Source: Heliocidaris erythrogramma (Eukaryota; Echinodermata; Echinoidea; Camarodonta; Echinometridae). From it: DNA of 64,000 bases. Positions 37,601 to 50,720 of the stretch are shown here, one piece after another; the first letter of the stretch is position 1, and each line of letters opens with the position of its first letter. Where the stretch lies: NCBI GenBank assembly GCA_025617745.1, contig CM046857.1, forward strand, positions 23,839,761 through 23,903,760, read 5' to 3'. Made by a program: the position numbers and the translations under genes. The notes below the pieces were generated by a model, which saw only the letters and a list, made by a program, of their open reading frames with translations, was not told where the DNA came from and ran no database searches.

Positions 37601-40600
37601 AAAGTTTGATTGTCTCGTTGGGTAGTTGTGGAGTGTATTGTTAGTTGTGAAAAGGTCTGAGAGAGCATTCGGAAGTTCATTATTTATTAGTTGGAACATA
37701 AATTGACCCAGATTATAAAGGTATAAGTCAGACACTTTGAGAACTTTATTACTATGAAAGAGCTGGTCAGTATGTGAGAGATACAATCCTCATGGCCTTT
37801 TTTTGAAGTAATAGTAATCTGTTTAGTTGTTGCGCGGTAGAGTTGCCCCATGCTAGAATTCCATAATTAAGATGTGGAAAACATAAGGTTAAGTAAAGAG
37901 ACAACAAAATAAAGGATGGGAATTGATATTTCAACTTATTAATTACTCCTATGTTTCGCGAAATCAAATTTGACAAGTTATCAGTATGTGGTTTCCAAGA
38001 GAGCTTATCGTCAATTATTATACCTAAGAATTTAGTAGTTTTCACTTTTTCGATAGGTATATTATCAAAAAGAATATTACCAGGCAGGGATTGAAGAGTA
38101 TTGCTGAAGAGCATGTAATTTGTTTTATTTAGGTTTAAAGACAACTTATTCGCTTTTATCCAATCCGTAACACGTTTCAGCTCGGAATTTACTGTTGAAA
38201 GTAAAATTGCTGGGTGTCCATGGGAAAAGAAGAGATTGGAATCGTCAGCAAACAATATGAAAGATAAAATGGAGGAAGATTTATAAAAGTCATTGATATA
38301 TAAGATAAAAAGCAAGGGTCCAAGGAGAGATCCCTGTGGTACTCCACAATTTACTGGTTTAATAGAAGAACTGTGCCCGTTGAGTGATACATATTGGTTT
38401 CTATTAAGGTAGTTCCTGAACCACTCCAAGGCCTTTCCTGTAATCCCGTAGTGGGATAATTTATATAATAAAATAGTGTGATCAATAGTGTCAAAGCCTT
38501 GGAGAAGTCCAGGAAGACTCCAACCGTGTGTAATGCTTTATCGATGGCGCTGGTTATTGTGTTAATAAGAGTTAAGACTGCTTGGGAAGTGCTGTGTTTT
38601 TCTCTGAATCCAAATTGGAAATTGCAAAAAATATTGTTGTCTTTAAGAAAGGATACTGTACGTTTGTATATAATTTTTTCAAGGATTTTTGATAGTGAAG
38701 TTAGGAGTGAGATGGGTCTGTAATTACTAAGGCTGAGTTTATTTCCTTTTTTAAAAATAGGGACAACTTTTGCAGTTTTCATTTTGATGGGAACCATACC
38801 TGATTTTAGAGACAGATTAAAAATGTGCATTGGAGGTTCTGCTATTTGAAAAACTATATGTTTTAATATAGGGTAGGTGCAGGTAATATGGGGCTGCAGG
38901 TAATATGGGACCCTGAGTAAAAGCCTGAGTAAAAGCCACAGCAACCATACATATTTTGTCAATTTCACTGAGCTGGAAGCCTAAGGCATTGCATTATTCT
39001 TGGCATAGGACTGGTCTGCAGGTTTACTTTTCTTCAGACGATCTATAAATTATATAATTTTAAGTCAACATATTCATTAAAGGTTCTTAAAATGTGAAAT
39101 CATCTTACAGTTAATGACTTTTATACATTTTAAAGTAAATACCAGACATAATAGAGTCGTTTTAATGTGAACCTAATGTCTTTAATTAATGGTCCCATAT
39201 TACCTGCACATGCAGGTAATATGGGACTATTGGTGATGATGTCATAATTTGCATATAATGGACAGGGGGCTGGTGATAATTTTGTTTTCTTTACATTAAA
39301 AGTTAGACTAGTCGTTACTGATTCATGGGAACAAAGTATATTCTGTGTGTCTTTATTTGTCTTTATGCAAATTATGCAAATGAGCTTAAGGGTCCCATAT
39401 TACCTGCACCTACCCTACATTTGTTTAGGGAATCGTGGCCATGGCTTTTTTTATTTGGTAAATCATTTATTATATTAAATACTTCGTAAACAGTGACGGG
39501 AGTGAAAAATATCGTGTTTGAGACTGGGTTATCCAGATAATTGAGAAATGATTTATTTATAGGAGGAATGTTTTGGCCAAGTTATCTAAAATGTTTGCAA
39601 AGTATGTGTTAAAAATTTCGGCTAGACGGTTAGGTTCAGAATGACAGAACCGCTATGTTCAATTTGTGAGATCTGAGCTTTAGGTGAGCCTTTATTCAGT
39701 ACGTTGTTGATAATTTTCCATGTTTGTTTAATGTCGTTTTTATGTTCATTAAATTTATTTGTAAAATAATTTTTTTTTTCTAGACGGAGAATACGAGTAA
39801 GAGTGTTCCTGTAGCTTTCATACTTTTTCTTTAGTGATGGATGGGTTTTTGATTTATAAAACATGTTATTTTTTCGGTTGATTGATAAGGATTTTGTGAG
39901 CCAAGGCGCTCTCGGTACTTTTTTGTAGCTGGAGCGATTCTTTTCACGGAGGGGGATGTGTGCATTGAGGTGCGACATGATTATGTTCATAAAAGCGTTA
40001 AACGCTTCGTTAGCGTCGGTCGAGTTAAATACTGCTGTCCAGTCAGCATTCATTAAACCTTCTTTAAACATGGACAAATTCAGTTCATTTATAATTCGTA
40101 CTTTTTCTCGTGACGAACATTTTGAGTGATCACTCGACATGTCCATATGACAAAAAACAGGAAAATGATCAGTGAGATCAGATAGAAGTATGCCGGATTC
40201 GGGGAGAGGTTGAACATTAGGGGGGCAAAGGAATTACTTAATATTATTTCAAGAAAATCTTGGGATACAGAATTAGAATGAGAATGCAATAGATTAATAT
40301 TAAAATCTCCTAATATGAAACATTGTTTATCTTTTAGGATCGGAAGCGATAGCATTTCATTAAAATATGTAGTAAACTCGTTTGGATTGGATTGAGGTGG
40401 TCTGTAAATTACTCCAATTATGATGTTCTTATTTCTCATTATGTCGATTTCAATGAAGAGAGTTTCCATTGTGTTATTCAATGTCGTCAAATCGTTGATT
40501 TTCGTGTAATTGTATTTTGTATGGATGTATAAGGCCACTCCACCTCCCATTTTATTGACCCTACTATTCGTGACTAATTCATAATTGGGAAGAAGATGCA

Positions 40601-43600
40601 ATGAAGTTGGAATGTCGGTGAGCCACGTTTCTGTCAGGCCAATAATTGATGAGTTGAATCGGAGGTTTTCTAGAAAGTAGTTTAAGATGTTCAGAAATCC
40701 TATTCAAGCTGCGAATGTTAAAATGTGCTAGTGCGAATTCCTTAAGATGTGGATTTAATGTGTTAACAAATTGATTTTCTGTGTAATATCTAGACGTTAC
40801 AAATTCTAATAAGGGGTCATTAGGATCTACAATGTATTGTAATTCATTTACTTTAGAGTTTAAAGCATTCACGATCTGGTTGTCATAGAGCAAATCATTG
40901 GAAGAATACGGGTGAAAATCGTTCGCACGCGAAAATAATTCATACAATCCGGTGTCATCTAAATGTTCGAAGGGAAGTTATTCAGCGAAGCCAGAGAGGA
41001 GGCGTGTCATTACGAAATCTGTATAATAGTAAATTGAGCAAACAATTGCTTATGCATGAACAATGAGTATGAGTGCTGCATAGTTGCGAGAAATCGTAGA
41101 ATAGGTTGAAGAAAGAGAAAAAGACAGGTGAGAAAGCATGAAGATGGACAAACATGAGAAGGGGAAACAACGAAAGTACATAGGTCAGCCTAATCGGCTG
41201 CATGCGAATTCTTGAGTAAATACTTTTATGAAATGTATAAAAGAAACAATTCGGAGCGTACCACATAATAGTAATAGTAATTCAATAGCGTAATATCTCC
41301 CTTTACGTAAAAGTATGTTAATTGTATACACCTCCATAGGAGTTGTTTACCATTATTAAAGGGAAATCCAACCTTAATGGCAACTTGCTTTGAAAGAGGA
41401 AATAGGAAAATCAGAGAAGCAGACCGGCCAAAGCCCGAACGAAATCGGACAAGCAATAAGAAAGTCGTGAAGGTCACAACCACCACACCTATGAGAATCT
41501 CAAACCGGCTGAATAAGTAATGTCCACGCGACGAAGTTGTGGACAACTCCCCCACCTGCTCCGATACACAAAATTACTAAAATATCATTTGTTTCAAAAT
41601 GTATTACTCAGCCATTTTTTTTTTTTTTTTAAATGGAGACATAATATGCTATCTGTTATGTAATAAATAATGTTCACGTTATGCGCTAACACTGAGTCCG
41701 CCCTGCTCATTCCCGTCGCGGCGAACACCACGCGCAGGCTCCGTAATTAATTGGGAACCAGCAACTTGGACGACGAGCGAAATATGACGTCAGCACTTCG
41801 GCACTCTACATTAGTTAACAGTTCACATAGCACAATGTGTAGCCTAGACCGCGGGGCAGAGTGTGCATTCATTAACCTCGGAATAAATGTATGGTATGTC
41901 ACAACTATGAATAATAATACCGTCAATTTGGGGTCATTATGTAGTGACTTTGTTGCAGGTTTGAACCAGTAACTGCGTAGCATAAGTTTACGGGAGATAG
42001 TTGTAGAGCAAAAGAAAGAATGAAAGCACGGAGTTCTTCCTGCTGTAAAAATTTACATTAATTAAGGCTCATCAGAAGAATTGTTTTGCATAATGAGGTT
42101 ACCCTAAGAATGAATACGTTTTGCATAATGAGGTTACCCTACAAAATAATGGATACCCGATATGTGGTTTATCGCTTGTTTTAGGGCGATTATAACCTTA
42201 CAAACTGGCAGGATAATAGGAATCGCGATTTTTCAGAGGCAATGAATGCAGCTGGTCCCACGGGCTGTGGCTAATTATTGTCTAATGTAATATATTCATG
42301 CGTTGAGAACAAATCGTAAACATTGCGATGGGTCATACATATTTAATATGGCGTAATTTAGATATTAAACATAATGCTATTCGAATAGTAACATGTACAT
42401 CTTAAGCTTAAAGACATTCTTGAGCAATTTGTTGACAGGTAATAACTCGGGTTTCTCGTGGAGAGAACAAGTACTCCGTATATTTTTAAAGTAACAACAT
42501 CAGGATATGGTCAAAATAGATTAGTCGGTATCATTTAGTAAAGAATCTCTAAACTCATATATCCGTAAAAATCTAGCATAATGTGGTTCCGCCTATTAGC
42601 AGATTCATGAGAGATAACTTTCATGTAACAGTAATACAATGAGTCATATTGGGCAATTATAGATATTATAACAGTAACAATGTTGACAAGAGATTTTCGT
42701 TATAAAGAACTTTAGGGATAAAAAAAAATACACACGCCAAAACACTTTCTTAAATTTCTCTGGTTTCTCATAGAGAGAAAAGGTATCCCTAATAACTTAA
42801 ATTGACCTCATCAGGATATGATCAGCTGAGAATACATTAGTTGGTAGCATTTGGTAAGGAATCTCTGAGTTCATGTACCAATATAAAACTAGTAAGCATA
42901 ATTTGGTTCCGCCTATAAGCAGTTTCATGCATGCGAGATGTTGTTTATTCAACTGTACTACACTGAATGGGCCGAATGAGGTAATTTAGATATGATAAAC
43001 AGTATCAATGAATATTGGCAATGATTTTTCGTTGTTTTTAGAGTAACAGAATACACAGGCCAAAACTTTTTCTTGAACGTTGGCTGCCCGTTAAATTACT
43101 CGGGTTCCTCGTGGGGAGAACAGGTATGTAGTCTAACTTAAAGTGACCTACCAGGGTATGATCAGATTGAAATAAGTGAGTTGATATCATACAGTTAGGA
43201 ATCTGGATCTGAGCTCATATGTACCAATAAAAGTCTAATACTATATAGACGTAATTTGATACCGCATTATATGAGCAACTTGGTGAGACATAATTGGTTA
43301 TTATTATGCGGATATATACGACGGTGTATGTATTAATATTATTATCTTCTTTTTTTTATAACCTTACAGCGTATACATCTTCATGTGACATATATTGGTT
43401 ATGTTATGCGAATATGCGACAGTGTATGTATAATTATTATTATTATTACATGTATCTTCTTTCTTTTTTTTTTTTTTTTTTGCATAACCTATACAGAGTA
43501 TACAACTTCTTATAACATAATTATGTTATGAGAATCTACGATGGTGTATGTATTTATTATTATCTTTTGTTCCCTTCTTTTTTCATAGCCTTACAAAGTA

Positions 43601-46600
43601 TACGTCAGGGCGCCTTACCTTACCTTACCTTACAAAGTATACGACACCATATACCTTATAGTGATACTTGATCTGTTATCAATCACTGGGTACTGCAATT
43701 TGATTAGGTTAGACAATTGTATACATTACTTATTGGTTTTATCAAGGAGGGGCTAAGCAATCTGACACCTCCTTGGTTTTACATCAAAATTAGAACAGTG
43801 GACACATATTTATGTAATTCGCTTAATATATTAATATCCCCCCAGATGACAGCAACTAGACAGGGTTGACCAGAAGCATACATCAAAATCCTCCCATTGA
43901 TGAGTGGTTCCTGATGTAAAATTTGAACAGTGGACACAATTCCTATGTCGTTTACTTAATATATTTTCCCCCAGATGACAGCAACTGGATAGGGTTGGCC
44001 AGAAGCATACTAATTTTTAGCAGAAAGTAAAACTGTACGGGTCCCAGCAATAGCTAGTACATGTACATGATTCTACATGCATTGATATACAGAAATGTTG
44101 GTTCGAAGCTTGACTGGGCTTCCAATTTACATACTTTTGATAGTTGATATAAGGAGACCACCGTTCCGGAATGGTGAATTAACCATATCATAGCATGAAC
44201 AGTAATTTGGATGCATGGTGCATGTTCGTTCTAAACTAGCACGATCAAACCAAGGAGTTTTGCGTAGTTTGAACGATTAGTTGTGTTGCACAGCTTTTAT
44301 TTTAATGCACCTGCACCATTCCGGAATGGTAGCTCGGGCATTATCAGTACGTGTACAATAGTCAATATCATAGTACGTTTGTAGCGAGAAAATGATGCTG
44401 TTAATGAGTTTATTGATTCATCGCTACTGATCAGGCATACGCTGATCTAGGTAATTGCAATTTTAAGCATAACATTTTTTGGATATCATTATTCTCTACT
44501 TCAGTCAACAGTTTATAAACTGCCGGGAAAAAACAAAAAAAAACTTGAGATATGACTAGGATAGCTGTATTTGCAGGCCAAACTGAGAAGAGTCAGTAAG
44601 AATGGTTGCAAACCAGATTCTTTTGTGAATAAAACAATTTATAGATATTATTTGGTATTCTCCATATACTCGAAATTCCTAGTATTCTTTATTACGAACT
44701 TAAAAACGATTTTTTTTCTCATAATTTTCGTTAGGAAAATAATATTTTAGCACTGCTGTTAAGGTTGGTATTTAATATTTACAGGTGTGCTTACTATATG
44801 GAGTAAGAAAATTGAATGGATTAGGGTAGTTACCCGGGTTACGTTACCAGTTACTCCTTATAAGTTGTCCATGGGCCCTGGGTGCCGGCAGTGGCACCGC
44901 GTGGGTGTTTCCTCGTTTGGAGCACAACCTTCGTTCCAATAACTTTAATTCTCGTTGACATGTGTTGAGATCGCCGTAGCTCGTAGGCGATCTTGGCTAG
45001 TCTACCACGGTCCCTCTTTAGTTTTGGAGGTAAATCAGTGCGAACAGCTAGGGGCTGTTGTCGGTCGCGTTGTTGCCGTGGCTGTGCGGGGTGCTCGAAT
45101 GCCCGTAGGATCTTGTCGCGGTCCTTCATCGCGGCAAACCGGACGATTATTGGGTCGGGGCTCGGAGAGGTGCTGGCGCGGCGATCGTAGGGTTTCGTAG
45201 GCAGCCTGTGGGCGTTTACAAGGGGGATTGCCATAGCCTCATCCGGGTGGATACTAAGCAGCGTCGAGAAGGCCTGTTGTACCTTTTTGTATGGGTCTTC
45301 GTCCGCAGTAGCGGGAATTCCGTAGAAGAGGACAACTATAAAACCATAGGCGTAGCCAGAGGGCAAAGGGGGGCCTTGCTTTCCCTATTCAGCCCCTAAA
45401 AAGAAAGCGAAAGCGAAAAAGCGGGGGGAAGGGGGATATAACTCCCCTCTCCCTGCACCCACCCCTGTTAGACACAGTGCAATGTTGCCTCCAAATAATT
45501 GAAAAAGCAGTCTGGGCGCCTAAAGAAATTGTTTGGTACGAGCCGTTATTATTAGAAAGCTTTATTTATTAGAAAAAGCTTTATTAATACATTTGATTTA
45601 TTTATTTCATATATATATATATATACACATCATTATAATCATATTCTTCATACATGGTGTAATCAAGAAATATATACATATATGAATGGATCGTCATAAG
45701 CTCGTAAGAGCTTGACATGGACGTCCAAAAAAAAAGAACAAAAAAGAACACACATGATAATTGGTAGCATTTAGACGTAATGATGTTCATTCATGGTTAT
45801 AGATAGAGGGGATACATATAAAGAAAGTACTATACATCATCAAATAAGAAAACTAGTTATCAGGCCTATGTGATTTATCTCATAATGGATAACAAATAAA
45901 AAAAATATAATACGGGGGGTAGAGGTTGGACCATGCAATTTTTTACCTTACCCTGCTCAGGTCCTATCTTTACAAAGTAGGAGTTAAAACCATTTACGAT
46001 AAAAATTATTGTTTGGTTGATCATGTCCCTGATTATCATGACTGAACCTATTTAAGGGAGTATAGTCTTTTGATCGACCAAGAATATCATTTATAGTTTT
46101 CCATGTCGTAGAGATATTATTATTTGAGTTTTCTAGTTTTGTACCAAAGTGTTTTTTCTCTGACAGGCGAATAATAGATGTTAATTTATTACGATATAAT
46201 TTATATTTATTAATATTGATTTTGGTGGGATTTTTAAAGCTGATCTTGTAAAATTCATTTCTTGTTCCTATTGACTTCAATATTCCTTTTGTAATCCAAG
46301 GTTTATTTGAGCATTTATTCTTACGTTTCATCTTGGTTTTAGGTATGTTTTTATCCAAATAGTAATTAAATCGTAACATAAAGACATTAAAAGCTAACTC
46401 CGCCTTTTCTTCCGATGTTACACTTTTTGCCCAATTTTCTGATGTAAGATCTGAGTTAAGGTTAGCTATATTTACAGGAGTATATCGACGAGTTTGGATT
46501 TCTTTATTATTTCGTTTATTTTGCTGCTTTATTTCAGATAAAAATTTAAAAATAGGTAAATGGTCTGAAATATCAGAATATATAATGCCTGAGATGTTAG

Positions 46601-49600
46601 TAAATATATTGTCAATGAGGGAGCTGTTAGCGGAGTAATCCTAGTTGCGACAACTGGGGATTTGAACGCCATTTTGTTTCCACTATTACGTAACATTTCT
46701 ATTCAATTCCGATGAGCCCCTGGGTGTTCTCAATAGAAAGAATTCGAACGCCATTTTGTTTCCAGAAAAGTGGGGCGTCCATTTCGTAACTCTTTTATAC
46801 AGGGACACTAGGTCCTTGTTGCTTTATCTATGAGCTGTTCAAAAGAATTCGAATAAAGATTATTCACAAGCTGAATGGGTATTCGGTCGTTTGATAATAA
46901 ATCTACGTTAAAATCGCCTAATATGTGAACACTTTTACCCTCACTACATGCATAAGATAGTAATGATTCGAACTCATCAAGAAAAATATCATTATTGGCA
47001 TTAGGCGGTTTCTTCTTTTCTCTCTTGTCATCCTTTCTCGTCTATCCATTTCTAATTTCCCCTTTTCCCTTTCCTCCTACCAACACACATGGTGAACCGT
47101 AAACCTTCTCCACGTTATAAGCTCCACCATGCAAACCTTCAAAGTTTATAACCGTTGATATCAAATATTGAACGTGAAAATTTGTGAAGCCATGTTTCTG
47201 TGATACCAATTATCGAGAAAGAATGGGATAAAGTGGAAAGGAACGTGTCGAACGACTCAAAGTTCTTTGTAAGACTACGAATGTTCAGGTGTAAGATGCT
47301 AAAATTGGCATTATTTCTGAAAAGTTTTGAAAATTCATCAGGTAAGTAATAATCGCATGTATTTGCATGGTTTATACCTATATTAACATCGTCATCCATA
47401 TCCATAAAAAGGCATAATGTATATACACATAGGTAACGAGTTTACAAATTAGAGCATATTATATTGAACATTTGTGTAGAAGAGATGATGCAGAGTAAGA
47501 TAAAACAGTGAATAGACATCATAAATGCTACAGGCGAGTTGAGACTGACCGAAAAAATAAATACGGTAGTCTAATCTTAGACTGAACTTCACCATAGAGC
47601 AAAAACATCAACTCTCCGTGGAAAAATAAAATGTAGTCATTTCTGCGGATACATTTAACGAACATAAGTATGTTCATACAGTAAAATCAGTTTATATATC
47701 ACCAATCTGGCAGTGTATAGGCACATACCTTAATTATGTACATGATAAATCCCATATGTTATCATAAGCATGTTCAACAAGTATAAACACTGAATAGTAT
47801 ATGCAGATGCAATGTATAAAGCATATTCTACATATTAAAGGGGAATTAACCTCAAAATATAAAAGTGCTTATATTCAAAGATGTAATCTATTCCTTCTTG
47901 CTGTCCTACGTAGTTTTGCATTAAAATATATGAGATACGGAATACGGTATAAATCAAGATTTTCTCAGCAAAATTTATCGCCTGCTAGCGATACCCGGGG
48001 GCTGCCATTTTCATGATGTGTACATCAAGATATTTTTTAATCCCAATGCAAAATTGTCTTTGTTCCTGATACAAATCCCATTTGAGATTTAAAATATTTG
48101 ACAGATATAAACATATATTCTAAAAACGAAAATGTGCTTTATGTTTCTTTGAAAATTACGATTTGACTAAATACAAATCTATTTTCTTGATACATGTACT
48201 ATGACGTACGCGACGGAGCGAATTAATTTAAATTTATGGACGATAATTTTCCCGAGCGTCAATAGTGACAAACTATGCATTCACCTGTCTTGAGATAATG
48301 ACTTCAAAAGTCAGAATGCGCGTTGTATAAATTATGTTCTGCTCTGCCAGGCAAGCCCAAGAAATCGATTTCTATTTAGCAAAACCAGAGAATTTAAAAA
48401 GAAATCTATAAATTTCAAATTTTAGAATATATGTATACACCTGTTATGTATTTTCCATCATATATGTGGATTTTTTTATAATGAAGAGAAGCAATTTAGC
48501 TCGATGATTAAAATACCTTCCTAACCGGAACGGTTTCCAGCGGTTCATGTACAACTCCATATCATTAAGAAAATGGCAGCCCCCATGCAAATTGTTAGCA
48601 GATGATACCGTGAGCTAGAATGTCTTGATTTAAACCCTTTTCTGATATTTTATTTCTAAATTGATACAGGTCAATGATTAAGAATATATTACACCTTTGA
48701 CCATAAGTACATTTATATTCTAGCGTTAATTCTCCTTTAATATCAATAATTCTAAGTAATATAGTTTAGATAACATCAAAGTACATGTAATATTATACTC
48801 CGATGAATTATATTTGTAGATGTGTTATCTTTCTCTTTCGCCCTTCGTGCGGGAAGGGGGAAACTCCCCCCTCCCTGCAGCCACCCCTGTATACAGTCCA
48901 GTATTGCGTCCAAATAATTGAAAAGCAGCCCGTGCATCGAACTAACTTTCCTCCTTAAAAAAGGTGCTATGAGCTGTTATCTGTCTCTCAAATTTGATTT
49001 TTGTACAACTTTAATTTTGTAAATTATGGTTATGCAGCAATTTCCCCATGCCAGTATACAATAGTTAAGATAAGGCAAGATCAGGGCAGAATAGAGTATA
49101 AGCATAACATGAGGAGGTACAAAAGGTTTCAAATCAATTTGAACCTTCCATGTTAGTCTAGTGTCTATTAAAACACCCAGAAATTTGGTAGATTCAACCT
49201 GGGCGATATTTTTATTGTTTATTTGTATAATTACCTGGTAAGGATGATATAGAATTACTAAATAGCATGAAATTTGTTTTATTTATATTGAGCGACAATT
49301 CGTTAGCTTGAATCCAGTCAGAAACGCATTTTAATTCAGTGTTTACGATGTTCAGAAGTGTATCGGGGTTCTGGTGAGAGCAAAAAATATTTCTTTTCCA
49401 GGGATTTCCTCAAATATTTTTTTACGGAACTCATTTAATACAATTATATCAGTTTCATGATTATTTAGATTATCGTGCGAAGTAGTCTTAAAATTCGGTA
49501 GGTACTCCGTTTTCACGACCTCTTTTTACTTATTTCGATTCACAGCACGTCGTTATGGGAGCCACGTTTGGGAAAAGTGAACACATTTCCAATAAATACA

Positions 49601-50682
49601 AGCTGTCTGAAGTCATGGTAACGAAAGCAAGAGAGGTAAGGATTTATTTGTGGTTTGCTTAATTCAGAAGGAATCTTTCCAACCGAAATATATGTCCGGT
49701 TAAGAAAAAGAAAGAAGATGAAGAAGAATGGGGAAAAATCCGCGTTGGTTACAAATCTATCTTCTGTTATCTAAGAAATTCTCCAGTGGTAGTGAAATCG
49801 ACCACCAACCAAAAGTTGATAATTATGTCTGTTCATGTTAATCTAAAAAGATACTTCTCTCTGCAGATATCAGGACATTTGTCCATTGGCGGAAGGTTCC
49901 GAGGATACAGTGCTTCTATTGTCTTTCCAGTATCATATGACTTAAAGTTTCAAGATTTCAAGGGGGCTGCTATTGGATCGAGAAGAATTTCTCTTAGAGG
50001 TTCTCATGAAAATAATGGTAAGAGCGGCATTATGATGTTTTAAAAATATAATTTAATAAACCTGGAGGGGGCTTCATCAACAAAACTCGATTTTCGATCT
50101 TAAAACCAAGCGGTTCGATTTTATCGATTTAAGGCTTGATGAAACACCCCGTTATCTTGCTTATGGACAATAAAGATACATATATCATGAAAGTGGTCTA
50201 GAGCTACCTACCTATAAAACATGTTTTTCAAAGTTATATCAATTTGCTTTCTTCAACATGCTGTGAATGTAGCTGGCAGAATTTCAGCAGGGACATACAA
50301 ATTTGAACATAATTATTTCTCCTGTTCTCCAGAAGCGGCACTGTTTACCGATTCGCTAGCGCATAGAATTGATCTGAAAATCCTTCTCCTGACATGGAAG
50401 GTTGTAAATTGAGTGGCACCAATCGGCCTACAAGATCTAGTTCTGCCTATGCACACATCAATATCTCTTTGAGGTCCTATGAACTAGAGTAGCTTGTGGC
50501 GAAAGGGATTTTCGTCTGCGGCACATTTTCTGTTGAATAAATTACCAATGGAGTTGAAAACTAGAACATCCTTAGAAAGTTTCAAATCCAAGTTCAAACG
50601 GATATTGCACTCATCCGCGGACTCTCATATCTCCTCAATTTTTCTTTCGCGCTTCGTAACAGACGGCGCTACACAAAATGGC

Positions 50683-50720
<38 letters not shown>

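Noticed and set aside
41226-41555. 109-codon minus-strand frame before the retrotransposon endonuclease
   Set aside because: Could be an ORF1, but shows no zinc knuckle, RRM or coiled coil; more likely 5' UTR of the element.
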